In this document: in pieces, positions 1-12,745 of the stretch
How the letters are laid out: each line of letters begins with the position of its first letter
Position numbering within the stretch: the first letter of the stretch is position 1
Assembly (NCBI GenBank): GCA_023101725.1
Contig: JALJCO010000163.1
Location: forward strand, 62,001-126,000
From: Atherinomorus stipes
Lineage: Eukaryota > Chordata > Actinopteri > Atheriniformes > Atherinidae
Direction of reading: 5' to 3'
DNA length: 64,000 nt
Position numbers and translations under genes: made by a program
The notes under the pieces: generated by a model
The model's database searches: none
What the model was told of the DNA's origin: nothing
Seen by the model: only the letters and a program-made list of their open reading frames with translations

Positions 1-840
1 GGGATTGGAGCAGCCCTAGAAAGAGAATCCAGTTTCATACGTGAAAATATTACAGAAATGGTTAAAAGAAGTTGGAACGCTGAGAAGAATTTAAATAAAA
101 AGAGAATACAACTATTTGCAAATTTCATAAGCCAACATTTTATTAATCATTAAAGATAAAGGCTATCCAGTGTTGGAAAAAATGAGACCAGCATTTCATA
201 AAAGAATGGACCCAATCTCGGCTATCTCATGAAGCTGAGATCAGGTCTAGTTCATCACTGGTGAGGAGACAGACTGCTGGACTTTTCAAGTCTTGCCAAA
301 TTCAGGGCTCCAGCTACTGGCTCTTCTCTGCTGTATTGTGTTTCATGATGTGCTGAATGTTTTCTGTCGGAGAAAGGTCTAGACTGCAGGCAGACCAGTC
401 CAGCAGCTGGATTCATCTTTCACAAAGCCATGCTGTTGGAGTGGGTGCAGAATGTAGCTCATTATTGTCTTGCTGTAATATGCAAGGTCTTCCACGAAAA
501 TGATGTCATCTGACTGGGAGCATTTGGAAATACCTTTCATCTCTGATTGAAGCTGCATAGACACTAAAACACGGCCATAGACACCAACATCAGAGGTTTG
601 AACTGAGCTCTGATCAGGCTGAAGGATCTCTCTTTATTCTGGGGGGACGTTGTTTTGTAATGACCACATAGTCCAGCAAAATAGGGTTTGCGAGGAACCA
701 ATTCTTACTGTATTTTTGTTTATTTTTTAACCATAGATTATATCTATAAGGTTTCCACAACAACATACTAAAAGTCCTAAGAAATCCTAATGGGTTTTTT
801 CCTTGAATTTCAAGGTGTGTGCCAATACAGCCAGACACCC
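1..840. repeat. Segment resembling a dispersed fish DNA-transposon remnant (about 211-840)
   Basis: The part from about 340 to 600 has the wording of a noncoding region I recall from widespread Tc1/hAT-type elements in fish and frogs: GATGTGCTGAATGTTTTCTG, then GGTCTAGACTGCAGGC, then CCATGCTGTTGGA. No terminal repeats were found in the window, so the family is not assigned. Bases 1-210 show nothing specific. Confidence 0.4.
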
Positions 841-1630
841 CAGTGGGCTTAACAATTCCTTTACTGACAATGAAAGCATCCAGGAAAGTGATATTTTTTA
901 TACTACAAATTTAATTAAAAAATTAATTTGAATGTGTAAGCTTGTTAGCTTGATACTAACTGAATATGTTCAACAACCAATTGTGAAAAATCCACTTATG
1001 GGCTGTGTGGAAGTTGTGGAAGAGGAAGGAAAATAAATAAAAATAAATAAATATGCCCGAAATACACCCTAATAGGCTGAGTTTTTTCCATGACTCCTAT
1101 CATAATGCATTAACACGTTGGAAGTAGGCATGAAAAGGGACATTTTTTATGACAAGTTTCTTTGAATATTAATTTTACAATGCAAATGAGCTCAAAACTA
1201 ATTGAATATACCAATCTGCATATGAAACATGCGCCAGATTAATTTCTACAGAATAATCCTATTCCGTAATTTTTAAAGAATAAAAAAATGGTACTTTTCA
1301 TGGATACTTTCTGAGCGTGAAGTTTCATTGTGATAGGAGTGAAGGAATAAGTTAAACCTATTGGGGTGTTTAGTTGTCTGCTGCCACATGTACTGGAGAC
1401 TCTTCTTCTGACGTGATCTTTTTATACTCAGTCCTGTGCTGATAAAGTGGATTTTATTGCCAAATGTTTCTCCAACTCTTTCTTTTTAGTACCATTTACT
1501 TTCCCAGTCTGTCGGCAATAACAGTCAGGCTCATTGCTGGGTTATGATGTTTGATATTTTTAATCCAGTTAATTGTAAATACAAGAAATTATTTTGCAAA
1601 TGTTCAAATACTGTATATCTTTTATATATA
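841..1630. other. AT-rich noncoding stretch, nothing recognised
   Basis: There are short homopolymers and no open frame of interest, no inverted repeats of note and no RNA-gene signals. Confidence 0.6.
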
Positions 1631-1759
1631 GTAGAGGTGTAACAATACATTGATCTATATCAATTTATCGATTTAGATCAATGTGTTGATCCAAAATCCC
1701 CAAATTGGCCAAAAATTGATATAAAACCTACTTTTACTATGTAAATGGCTTTATTTTAA

Positions 1760-2536
1760 AGGTACAGTATGTACGAATTACTGACATCTAGTGGTAAAGA
1801 TGGGTATTTGAAAAAAAAGATGTTTTCTTACAAATGACTTTAGATTCCAAGCTCTGTTGTGAATGGACGATGACCAAAATTCTCCCAGACATTTTCATCT
1901 GTGAGTGGATCCAGTGGTCTCAGGTGTACTATGACTGTACTATAAGTAACTACTTTTAATGTCTATTTAGGCATTACTGATCCCAAACAGCTGGTAAACA
2001 AAGCTGGTACATAAGTTTGAAAGTTCAGAGGGTTCTCACTTCACACACATTGTTTTGTCCTTTCAGGGACACTGTAGTAAAAATTAGGGGTGGGAAAAAT
2101 GACGATACACTGAAATACCACGATGTTTTCATATACCGATATCATATCTATATTTAAAAACCCGGTATTGATCTATTTTACTAACAAAATCTTGCAAGAT
2201 TTCATCATTCTGTTACGAAATTTTGTAAAATTTCACAAAATCCTGCAAGATTTCTTTAATAAATGGATTGATACCGCATTTTTGAATATCGATATACTGT
2301 ATCAGCATAAGAAAATATTGCAATATCTCAGTATATCGATGTTTTTTCCCCACCCCTAGTAAAAATGGCGGCACAGATATGGGAGCCTCCATGTATGTGC
2401 ACCCCTAGAAAATAAACATATAATAGCTATTCTAGTGGGGCAGTTACACATAAATAGAAACAATTTTAAACGTATCACATTTTTCTGCCATTGATTTTTT
2501 TTTTTGTTTTTTTGTTTTTTTTTACACACAGCACCT
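1760..2536. mobile_element. TTAA-target inverted-repeat element (piggyBac/Kolobok-like, non-autonomous)
   Basis: TTAA flanks both ends (1756-1759 and 2537-2540). The left end is AGGTACAGTATGTA and the right end, reverse-complemented, AGGTGCTGTGTGTA. TTAA duplication is typical of piggyBac and Kolobok transposons; which one cannot be told without a transposase. It contains a 274-bp MITE. A related interior stretch recurs at 55882 without that MITE. Confidence 0.65.
2085..2358. mobile_element. Foldback MITE, TAGGGGTGGG family, 8-bp TSD GTAAAAAT
   Basis: The ends are TAGGGGTGGG and CCCACCCCTA, flanked by perfect GTAAAAAT copies (2077-2084, 2359-2366). The interior is two inverted arms containing ATCGATAC-type text and TCTTGCAAGA-like palindromes. 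An 8-bp TSD points to hAT-type mobilisation. The paralogous locus at 55882 has the uninterrupted target, confirming the boundaries. Confidence 0.85.
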
Positions 2537-2820
2537 TTAAGTTCCTCTGACAGATTTTTCTCAGCAAAATCCACGTTTATAGTTGTGCAGTGGATAGATA
2601 TGACATGGGGAGATTGTACTTTCCATAAGTAGGATCTTACAGTTATCTTAAAAACATTAACCTTATTTATTACTTGTAATATCATTAAATATCAATCGGT
2701 GGATCCTAAATCGAATCGAAATCGTATCGTGACTGAATTTTCAGATATCTACAAACATTGAATCACTATGCTCTGTCTCGATATATCGGATCGTGATCAA
2801 ACCAGTGATTTACACCCTAA

Positions 2821-3659
2821 TATATAACGCACTGTAGGCATAGAACCAAACGAAGCTCCAACCTTATAGATTTAGATTTTTCCTCTTTTGTTTCTCCTCA
2901 CAGAAATCTGCAAACATTCCAGTTGAGTTTTTGTCTTTTGTGCGTGGTTGAAATCTTTTCGTGGAATATTTATATTATTCAGCACAACTGAAATGACAAG
3001 AAATACCTAAACTTAGGTTTTTGTACGTACAACTTTAAATAAAACAGATGTTCTGGTTAACTTGCATTCTGGACTCAAGTTTCCAGCTTCCTTATGGAAA
3101 GTGTTTTTTCTTTTTCTTTCCGTTACTGTCGTCTTCTGTAGAAAGCACTGAGTAATCTGGCATGACGATGCACTCGCATGAGCCAGGAGAGAACAGAGCA
3201 GATGAGAGAAGGATGAAATATTTACCAGTGTAGAAGTACATGGCTGAAACTGAAATACTTGCCTGTCTCCTCTCAGGGTGTTCTTTTTTTTTAATGTGGC
3301 ACAGAGGCACTTGTTTTCCGCTGTGCCGCCCGATTTATGCCATGAGTGAAAGGGAAGTGATAAAACGGGGCTGGGAGGAATGTCCTGTCCGCTCTGCCAA
3401 CCAGCCAGCCTCTTGGAAAACCAGCTGCCTTCTGATACTGGTGAGGCACAGCAGTTTAGCAGAAAGAGGCTTCTATCCTTGTCTTTTCATTATTTGTGTC
3501 AACTCTTTATGTCCTGAACTGTAGCTAAGCATTTAAGACGAGCCCATTTTGTCCTTCATGGAACTGAACACAGTTTATTTATGAATCAGCATAAAAAGCC
3601 GTCTCTTGCCGCGCCTGTTGGGTCCTGCGTGTTTTTGAATCAGCATGCATGCTAGTCAC
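2821..3659. other. Apparently unique noncoding DNA
   Basis: No repeat ends, coding match or RNA gene was seen. Short open frames here (for example 3092-3524 on both strands) overlap each other and match nothing I know. Confidence 0.55.
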
Positions 3660-4969
3660 TAGAGATGCACGATATAATCGGCCCCCTATCGGCACCGGCC
3701 TATATCGGCCTTAAAACTGAATATCGGACATTGGCAACCCCACCGATATTTAAACGATATTTAAACGATATTTAAACGATCAGCCCGCTGTTTTCTTAAA
3801 AAAGTCTTAAAAAAAACCCTCCAAAACTACTACTTCTTCAGAACTTCTTTATTACAGACTTTAAAACTTCTAAAGACTAGGGGTGGGAAAAAATATTGAT
3901 CCACTGAAAAATCACGAAATTTTCATATACTGATATCATATTTGACATTTAAAAACACGTTATCAATCTATTTTACTGACTAAACCTCGCGAGAATTCAC
4001 GAAATATTATGTCTTTGTAAAAGAATGATGGAGTCTTGCAAGACTTTGCAAGTAAAATAGATCAATACCGCGTTTTTAAATATCGATTTGATATCAGCAT
4101 GTGAAAATATAGTGATATTTCAGTGTATCGATATTTTTTTCCCACCCTTAATTTTCAAAGTGTCGGAAACGGTTCACAAAACTGCAATTTGCAATGACTG
4201 CGTAATATCAGTATCAGTATTGATGCTAGTAACTAGAGATGCACGATATAATCGACCCCCTATCGGTACCGGCCTATATCGGTCTTAAAACTGAATATTA
4301 GACATCGGCAACGACATTTAAACGATCAGCCCGCTCTTTCTAAAGTCTTCAAAAAAAAAAAAAAAAAAAAAAAATTTCTTCTTAAAAAAAACTTTTTTAA
4401 ATAGACTTTAAGACTAGGGGTGTGAAAAAATATCGATACACTGAAATATCACGATATTTTCATTCGCTGATATCATATTGACATTAAAAAATGGGGTATT
4501 GATCTATTTCCCTAACGAAATCTTGCAATATTTCATCGTTATGTTATGAAGTCTTGCGAGAATTCATGAGAATTTCACTATTTTCATATGCTGATATCAT
4601 ATTGACATTTAAAAACACTATCAATCTATTCTACTGACGAAATCTCGCGAGAATTCACGAAATATCTCGTGAGTTTGTAAAAGAATGATGGAGTCTTGCA
4701 TGACTTTGTAAGTAAAATAGATCAAAACCACATTTTTAAATATTGATTTGATATCATCATGTGAAAATATAGTGATATTTTAGTGTATCGATATTTTTTC
4801 CCCACCCCTAATTTTCAAAGTGTTGGAAACGGTTCACAAAACTGCAATATGCAATGACTGCTAATTTTTTTTCAGCTTTAATGTTGGTATCTATCGGTTA
4901 TCGGCCACATGCATTTTAAAATATCGGCATGTCGGATATCGTCCAAAATTCCAATATCGTGCATCCCTA
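3660..4969. mobile_element. hAT-like inverted-repeat element with internal tandem duplication, TSD CTAGTCAC
   Basis: The left end is TAGAGATGCACGATAT and the right end, reverse-complemented, TAGGGATGCACGATAT. Perfect 8-bp CTAGTCAC copies lie at 3652-3659 and 4970-4977. Inside, about 574 bp (starting 3652 and again 4226) is tandemly duplicated. Each unit carries a TAGGGGTG-family MITE (about 3879-4150 and 4417-4810). A poly-A run sits at about 4350-4373. Confidence 0.8.
4643..4652. promoter_or_regulatory. Intact TCTCGCGAGA palindrome (CGCG-box type)
   Basis: The exact 10-bp TCTCGCGAGA motif sits inside a MITE arm. In vertebrates this motif is a known promoter element (bound by BANP, reported also for ZBTB33). 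Activity at this intergenic site is unknown. Confidence 0.4.
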
Positions 4970-4977
4970 CTAGTCAC

Positions 4978-5780
4978 TAACCCAGGCTCGAGCAGATGTT
5001 TGCACAAAGCCCAAATTTGTGGAGTTGTCTGCAAATGACATTTTTTTGGATGTAGGATTTTGCCTCATCAAAGGAAAATGATGCTGTGCCAGAATAATTA
5101 TAGTTTTGAGTAATAACGTGAATAAAACAAAGCAGAAGCAACTGTTCTAAATATTGTAGTCATTGTAATGCTACTTCTTAGGGCAGTAATGACCCCCCAG
5201 ACCTCATGATAGCAGAGCTGACGAAGCCTCTGACTGAAGACACCATTGTTGGATCAGTGCTTGTCCATTATGCTGGACAGATCGTGCAACACTGCTCTTT
5301 GAACACAGAGCCGCTCTTATGCATCGGTTTGTTTAGCTTCTTTGTCGCTGGCTTTGATGCTGCTGCTCCAGCAGACTGCAGAGACAATTGCTTTCCACCA
5401 CAGACATCTGCTGCAAACGGTGAAGGACCTGAACCTCGGAGACGGACTCGTTGCATTTCCAGTCCAATCTGTTGTCCAGGTATTCACAGGTAGTAGTATT
5501 TTGTATCTTAACCACTGGTTGTATAAAAGCTTTGCTGTACTTATTATACGAGGCAGCATCTGTCTGTCGTGGTCTAAAACGTGTCATTTCCACGGTAACT
5601 TCCAGAGATGAATTTATTCATGAGAAGAAAAAGCTAGTTTTGTTTGAATCTACCTGTGACATTTTCAGCTTTTTGCTTAAACTTGGGTCATTTCTCAGGA
5701 TTCGATACACTGCTCACGGTTCGGTGCACGCCTGTGTTGAATGGTTCGATATGAATAAACATTTATTGTTGCACCCCTAG
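4978..5780. other. Noncoding stretch ending in a MITE end fragment (about 5695-5780)
   Basis: Most of it looks unique. The last 85 bp read TTCGATAC... to TTGCACCCCTAG, which is the right end of a 'TAGGGGTGCAACGAT' type fish element. Five or more overlapping short open frames between 5206 and 5780 conflict with one another and were not accepted as genes. Confidence 0.45.
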
Positions 5781-7384
5781 TGTATATGTGTATGTCTGCA
5801 TATGTTCATATTCAGAAATTATTATCACATAAACACTTGGTGATGCTTCTGCATGAAAGGTGCTATATTAATCAATCTTGATTTGATTTAAGGAGAAAAA
5901 AAGAAACTGACATAAGCAACAGATTTTACAACTCCAATAACAGCTCAGTTTGTACATCTCAAAAAAAAAAAAAAGATGTTCGGGGCAACAAAAGGCTGGA
6001 AAGTAACTTAACTGGCACAAAATGGAAACAACTGGAGCAGCGTTTGACAACTGGTCAGGTTAATATACGTACACACATATACATATCTATCAATAGTACT
6101 CGTTCGTTTGTTCATTCTACTGAATACTTTTACTGAACGTATTGGTTCAATAAAGGAGTTTTGCTGCAGATAATGTCTTATAGAGACACTATATGAATGT
6201 ACACCTGAGGGCGACTCAACGGAACATCATCAGAAGGAGTTGAAGTGATACAGAAATTTTACCGGTGAGTAAATGCACGTATAAACTCCTGGAAATAAGG
6301 TCCAGGTTTAAAAAAAAAGAAAGTCATCCTTTAATTTATTTGATATCAGATCAATACCACATTTTGTTTATGTCCTAATAGGAATAAAATATGGGTTTAT
6401 ACGATATGCAAGTCTTTGCTTTCTGATTTTAGTGACACTTCACAGAATCCAGCTTTCTGGGATTATTGGCACCCTGATTTTAAACCCAGTTTGGTGACTC
6501 ATATCTTGGGTTCCAGAAACCGCTTGTTTATTCCAGCTCCACCTCCCTGCAGTACTCTGCATTAACCAGGCCAGAGTAAATTAGAGCCACAGCACCAGCT
6601 TGCATACCTCATAGTCGTAGTCAGCCCGGGTTCCAGGAACAGCAGAGAAACTCCTCTGATTGATGCTCCGCATCCATAAAGCCCATAAAAAGTATAAGCT
6701 GTCACAAAAAGGTCAAGCTGTGTAAACAGTCACTTTTATGTGATCATTTACTGTACTTTCTGATAAATACCCTCAAATATTCAGACTATGCAGTAATCCC
6801 TTCATGCAGCCTGTTAATGGTGACAGGTTATTGAGGTTCCAGCTCGTACTTTTCCGTAATATAACTCCAGAAGGACGGGAGAATGCTGCAGTCTCACTCA
6901 CATTTGGATGAAGCCGGCAAAGTAAACGACATATTTGTTTTTCTTTCCATCCTGTAAGTTAGGAAGACTCGACTGATCCTCCCCCTTCTGTGGAAGCGTT
7001 TACACTTGTTGTTCTGTGGTTTTTGGGTTTTAAACATGGTGACCCCGGCTTTCCTCAGATGTGGTGGAGGAGGGGAAAAGATGGAACGTGGGTCGGAGAG
7101 TGTGTGATGCACATGTGTGTTTTGACCACTACGGGGGTAAAACAACATTTAGCTGAAGGGCTGTTCCGCCCCCCTCATCCACCGGTAGAGGAACACCGGC
7201 CTACGCTCATGTTTCACATGTGGAGTTGGACATTACAGGGGTTGTTAACTGTTCAAACTGGCTTTTATCTCAGGATCGGGGGTATTTGTTGGGCATGGCT
7301 CCAGTTGACCTTGGATAACAGGTGTTTCCTTTGGGATCGGCAATTATTGAAAGAAAAAAGCATATGGATATTAAAATATATACA
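5781..7384. other. Noncoding DNA, nothing recognised
   Basis: It includes a short poly-A at about 5960-5973. An open frame at 6990-7397 shows no domain or family resemblance and no consistent splice context. Confidence 0.5.
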
Positions 7385-7907
7385 AAAGTATTCATAGCCT
7401 CCAATTAAAGAAAAAGCTAAATTCACAATATTAATTCAAATAACAGGAAACTAAAGAAACTAATAATAAATAAAAATTTACAAAATTATGATTTAGTGAA
7501 ATCAAATATTGCTTTTGAATTGTGGTTGAAAATAATAATTTTAAAAAAAATCAAACAAAACTTACCCAGACACATCAGAGCATCTTTCCCATGAACATGG
7601 ACCAACATACCTGTCAGCAGGTGCAGACGTCTGATTGGACGTTACAGAAAACACCTGATTACAGTGATTGTCTCAAAGTGGTGCTCAACAAAACTTTTTA
7701 GCTTCGGAGACCCATCATGCTTCTTTACTTGCTTTATTTTTTGTGTGTTTGTTTTCATATTTCTGTTGAACCACAATTCAAAATCAGTGTCGTGATTTTT
7801 ATAGAATTTTTATTAATTATTTTTTCTTTAGTTTCTTGTTATTTGATTACTATGTGAATTTAGCCTTTTTATTAATTGGAAGGTCTGAATTATTCTGAGG
7901 ATGACTT
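7385..7907. mobile_element. Tc1/mariner-like MITE, CAGTCGTCC family (degraded)
   Basis: Long inverted repeats: AAGTATTCATAGCCTCCAAT at the left, with the matching right end ATTGGAAGGTCTGAATTATT then GAGGATGACT. The interior carries the family phrases GACCAACATACCTGTCAGCA and CCATCATGCTTCTTTAC. It is closely related to the better-preserved copies at 26529 and 49488. Confidence 0.75.
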
Positions 7908-9355
7908 TATATGCATATTCATATTCATACACACAGACTTGTGTATATATACACATGTAAATACATTTCCCTTAACTTACATTAATCAAACACACAGCAC
8001 ATGTACCCATAATCAGGGCACCACCTGCATGTACAAGTACATACCCGCATATACACATGCAGTATGGTTGGCTTAATAACAATAATTCTGATAATCCTTC
8101 ATATAGCCATACTTTATTCAAGTACTCTGGAATAAGTCTGTTTTCATCTATTATGTCTTTGTCTTCAGGAGTCTGTCTGATTAATTTGTGCAACTGTGTC
8201 ACACTGATAATGAAAATGGAATATAAGAATATACATATACTGGTCTCAGTTTACAGATGGTTTCATGACGGTTCCAGTCGAACCGGAGTTTGTGCATTTC
8301 TGATGCACGACTGCATGAGCCACTTATTTTCGGCATTAAGTGACGTTCTTTTAGAAAACGTGTCTCTCTTTTGTACTTTACGGATTAATGTGTGCACAAA
8401 TGCACCTTAGAACGACCTTTCTCACTGAGAATACCAAGTATCCAGGTGTCCGTGGTCCACTCGGTGGCTGCGAGGTGTCCATGCCCGCAGACCACCGTCC
8501 TCCTCCACCATGTTAGACGAGGTGTTTCTGCTGATGTGGCGTTTGGTTCACCAAATCTAACGCTTTCCTTTAAGGTCAAACATCTCCACTTTGGTCTGAT
8601 CTTCCTCAAAGAAGTGAGTCGTTAGAGGAAAGTTGTGCTTTGATCAAGTGCATCTTTTCAAACGTAGGACACAGTTATGTTGTTTTTTTTCCCAGAAAAA
8701 GAGGTTTTCTCCTGCAGCTTTTCCAAACAAGCAAATGCTTGTTCGTACTTGTTCCGTCATGAAATTTAATATTTAATATGCTAACTGAGACCTGCAGAGT
8801 CTCAGATTCAGCTCGCAGATATTTTCCCCTTCTTTCAGGTTTTATTCGAAGGTCTGGCCGTCAGATGAACGTGTGACGTCCGTTTCAGGGAATATCGGTA
8901 CGATATTGGAACATTGTTGATGAACTGTGAAAAATCTGTCTCACTGTAGTTAATGGGAATCAACAATGATTTTCTGAGATCATTCCTGGTGTGTTTTCTC
9001 TTTGGTGTTGTGTTAATACACACATCAGTCCTTCAGACCAGCAAACAGAGAGAAGTTTACACTACTCATCATTACTTATCAATCACTACACCTGGTCACT
9101 ACTTAATACTCTTAATTCCTGTAGAAATGGTAAAAGTGTACTTAGTTGTTTACATTGTTTAAGTTAAATGATGGTTAAAAATGGTGTATTTTAAATCTAA
9201 AAGCATCCATCAGATGCGTGATGGATTACTTGTACAGTGTGCTGCTCACTCTAATGTAATCCATTAATGCTACGTAAGTAGCTTACTACCTTTAGTAGTA
9301 ATTTCTCTTATAAATAGAAGAAAATATTTACTGAAATGTTTCCTTTTTATTTTAA
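7908..9355. other. Noncoding DNA, nothing recognised
   Basis: It begins with a short TATACACATG-rich patch. There are overlapping open frames on opposite strands at 8385-8625 and 8835-9162, without recognisable products. Confidence 0.5.
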
Positions 9356-9592
9356 ATAAAAAAATGGGGGGGGGGGAAAAAAGGAAGGGGGGTGGGGGGG
9401 GGAATGCTTATTAAAAGAGGTAAATGCTGCCTCGGGGGTAGGGTGGTGAGGGTGGGGGGGGGGGAAAACCAATAGATATTTTGGGTTTAGGATGTAATTC
9501 AGTATGAAAAAAAGAAAGAGGGAGGGGGAAGATCCGGAAGGGGGGAGAGGGACGCCGGAGGGGAAATAAGGGAAGAAAAATATAAAAAAAGA

Positions 9593-9630
<38 letters not shown>

Positions 9631-9665
9631 AAAACAAAAAAACGAAAAAAGAAAAAAAAAAAAAG
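9356..9665. repeat. Purine-only low-complexity tract (G-runs then poly-A)
   Basis: About 300 bases of almost pure A/G on the + strand: several G runs of 6-10 (9366-9476), then GA-rich text, then about 30 uninterrupted A (9598-9628). The opposite strand yields artificial Phe/Pro-rich open frames that should not be read as proteins. Confidence 0.9.
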
Positions 9666-9689
9666 TGATGATGTTGGGCGGTGCAGTTG

Positions 9690-10674
9690 TGCTTGAAAGT
9701 TTACATACCCCTCCATTAAAGACAGGGAAAAAAAATAGCTGCCAGTGAAATAGCTGAAATTGACAAAAGTAATAATAAATAAAAATTCTATGAAAATCAT
9801 GACATTGATTTTGTATTGTGGTTCAACAGAAATGTTAAAAACAAAAAATTTAACAAGTCAACAAGCATGATGGGGCTCCTGAACGAAAATGTTGTTGAGC
9901 AGCTACGGTTATTATAGTTGACTAAAACTAATGAAAAAAATTAAAATTAAAATTAAAAAAACATTTTTGTTAACTGAAAATTAAAAATGGCAGTCTTTTA
10001 AAAAATCAATAACTAACTGAAACTGAATTGTGTCTTCACAAAACTAACACATTATTGCAAAAACATCCTTATTTTTAGTCTTTGTAAATTTTCTCAGTAC
10101 ATAAGCTTTCTGGGTTTACTTACTACCAATTTTACTCTGAGTGACTTTCTGATGATTTTGAATGTCACACCAGACAAATACATATAATTTACGAAAAAAA
10201 ACAAAAATTAACACTTAAACTGATAAAAAAATGAATAAAACTAAGCATTTTACGAAAAATAAAACTAATAAAATTAGCAAACATGCTCAAAAAACTAACT
10301 AAAACTAACTGAAATGAAAAACAAAAAGTCAAAACTAAATAAAAATCCAAAACTATTCTAATCTCGTGAGCAACACTTTGAGGAAATCACTGCAATCAGG
10401 TGTTTTTTGTTATGTTCATAAAGTACCTTTTGACATGTATGTTGGTCCACTGTTCATGGGAAACGTGCTCTATTGTGTCTAAGATAGTTTTCTTTGTTTT
10501 GTTTTTTTATATGTTATTTGAAACCATATTTCAAAAGCATCATTTTACTTTACTGCATTTTGATTTTATAAATTTTAATTTATTTGTTTCTTCAGTTTCT
10601 TGTTATCTGAATTACTATTGTAAATTTATCCTTTTCTTTTAAATGGAGGGCATGAATCATATTAAGGATGACTG
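9690..10674. mobile_element. Tc1-like MITE, CAGTCGTCC family, split by a TAAAACTAA-rich insertion
   Basis: The left part (GTTTACATACCCCTCCATTA) and right part (GGGCATGAATCATATTAAGG) are the family ends. About 9912-10370 is foreign: many ACTAAAACTAA-like strings beginning TAGTTGACTAAAACTAATG. The broken text GAGCAGC / GAGCAAC on its two sides looks like a short target duplication. The same ACTAAAA family appears at 53695-53770 in the other orientation. Confidence 0.65.
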
Positions 10675-12430
10675 TATGTCTGCTTCACTGTCCAGATTGT
10701 AAGATATTACTTTAAAATCATTCTTATGTATAAGAGTAGGATGTTAGTCACGATTTTTCTGGTTGAGTAAGAGAGAATTTAGCATTTCATCCGCCCATTT
10801 GCTCTGCATAGTGCACATAGAGAGTGATGGGATGGAAGGAATGTGAATTGAATGAGAAAGGAGCAAAATAAAGAAGAGGAAATTGACAGGGTGGAAAAAT
10901 TAGTGCATGTTTAAGTGTGCATGTTACCAACGGGCCTCCACTGCTCTGGCTTATTTACGGGCACCTAACGGGTCTTTGCCCCAGGCAGTGTGTCGCTGCG
11001 GCGAGCTGCACAGGGCGGTGTGGATGCCGTGCTCTGCTGTCTCTTTAGTGTGCGAGCTCATTGTCTGCCGTCACGTGTGTTTGTGTATAGTGTGTGCTTG
11101 TGTTTGCTTTTGGCTTAATCAGCACTGCTGAGTTCAGGAATTCCAGTTCATCAGAGAGAGAAAGTAGGAGAGTCAGCAAGATGCGAGCAAGTAGGACAGA
11201 AGATGGAGGTTCAGCTGATAAATGTCTGTTTTTACAAGAAAATCAGCATAAAAACCAGGGATTAGCGTGAGCGTGGAGTTTCAGGACTAAGAGCTGTCAC
11301 TTATTTAAAAACTGATTGTGACTGATTTCTGCTGACTCACAGGTGCTGAGGTGACTCGGATTTGTTGTCATGGTGATCTTGCTGTACAACAGATGCATTA
11401 TTTATATTATTCGTATTACTCGTCTTCCTTAAACTGCAGTTTGCAGCTGTGCTGTCTACGCTACCAAATTATTTTTATTTTATACATGTTCCTGTTGTTA
11501 CTTACGCAGATTATTTTTTAAAGAAACTGGTTAAAGGAGGAAAATTCATGCATTAACAATTAGCATTTTCTAGTAAAGATTCGATGTTAATGATGAATGA
11601 TGTCCAAGCTGTGTTCTTCCTGTTAACCTCAAGTGTTGCATCATTAACAAATCCTCAACATAAAACAGGGACTTTTCCAATTCTTCTCAATTCATATTCG
11701 TCTGGACTCATGACAGGAAACAACAGGCAGTAAAACAGTTTTTTCTTTTCACCACAGAGTAATACTGTTGTTTACAGCTCAAAAAACACATTTTACAGAG
11801 CACTTCCCCTTTAACTATCTGATGAATTGTATTTATTTTTGGTCTATTTTGGGCTCCACAGACTGCAGCTGATGCCTCCATGTTCTCATCGTGCTTCAGC
11901 CCATTTTTTTGTTGTTGGTGGAGTCCAACTCCTAAAGAAATGGGTTACACTTGCTCAGACCTCTACTCTAAGACCTGTCCACCTTGCGTGTCCCACCTAG
12001 CACCCTGCGTGGGCCTAATATCTGGGCCCGAGTTCAGCGTTGGCCCGAAGGGGTGGAGCCCCGACCCGACGGATATTAAAAGTTCTCAGGCCCAAACCTT
12101 AATGAAGACCAACTTTTTTTTTTCTTACACCTGTCAGCTGTTAATATGCTGACGTTAAAATAGGTTAATTGGGGATCTTGGCATGATATTGCGCTATATT
12201 CTTTATATTTTTGATTAAAATAATAAAGTTAAATATGAATTGATTTACCTTAATAACTGCGTTATCTTATTTGAGAATTGGTGCATCGCCTATAGGTGCA
12301 GTTATTGACTTGCAATCTGAGCACTTTTATGGCATAAGTGGATATATTTATTTTCCTTTTAATATTAAGGTTAATTTTTAAAGTGTATGGAGCATTTTGG
12401 GGGGTGTTTAATTTTTTTTTTTTTTAAGGA
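10675..12430. other. Noncoding DNA with a moderately GC-rich island (about 10910-11130)
   Basis: The GC-rich patch contains several CpGs and an open frame of 74 codons without a recognised product. A role as an upstream promoter or first exon of plekhg5 is possible, but no donor of the right phase could be singled out. The text at 11990-12100 (GGGCCCGAGTT, GACCCGACGGAT) looks like another dispersed repeat. Confidence 0.35.
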
Positions 12431-12745
12431 CTGAAACAATCAAATTATTTGAATTTATCGATAAGAAAGAAGAATCAATTAATGTTTTAGTAATCGATGC
12501 TTCGTTTACCTTTTAAAGTCCTACATCACGCATTGCTTCCGGTCTGTATAAACTATTTCCGGACACTCCCTGCCAGTGGGTGGCAGTGATGCACCTACTC
12601 GTAGTCTTTAGTGCCAAATTGGACTCATTATTACTCCACTGCATCTGTCACATCTTTAAAAACATAGAAGGAGCTTATCCGATTAATCGATCGCTTACAG
12701 GGGTAGATTAATCTACTATTAAAATAATTGCTAGCTGCAGCTCTA
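12431..12745. mobile_element. Degraded hAT-like element, right end GCTGCAGCTCTA
   Basis: The flanks read as the common fish repeat whose ends are TAGRGCTGCAACTAA: the right end TAATTGCTAGCTGCAGCTCTA is clear and the left end is eroded behind a poly-T run. ATTAATCGATC-type text lies between. Confidence 0.5.

Larger units (their letters stand above)
1631..2820. mobile_element. Three-level nested insertion in a degraded inverted-repeat element
   Basis: The left end reads AGAGGTGTAACAATAC and the right end, on the opposite strand, AGGGTGTAAATCAC, flanked by TATATA on both sides. Inside lies a TTAA-target element (1760-2536), and inside that a foldback MITE (2085-2358). The outer family is the 'red-flag' fish repeat with internal GATC/ATCGAT-rich text. 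The order of insertion is outer, TTAA element, MITE. Confidence 0.65.

Noticed and set aside
3660..4969. CRISPR-like direct repeats
   Set aside because: The repetition is a single tandem duplication of a transposon with nested MITEs, in a vertebrate genome; no spacer-repeat periodicity.
5206..5780. Cluster of overlapping open frames on both strands
   Set aside because: Six mutually exclusive frames over the same bases, none with a recognisable product; the right end is a transposon fragment.
9347..9800. Long minus-strand open frames rich in Phe and Pro
   Set aside because: They are translations of a purine-only low-complexity tract and poly-A; no start context, motif or conservation.
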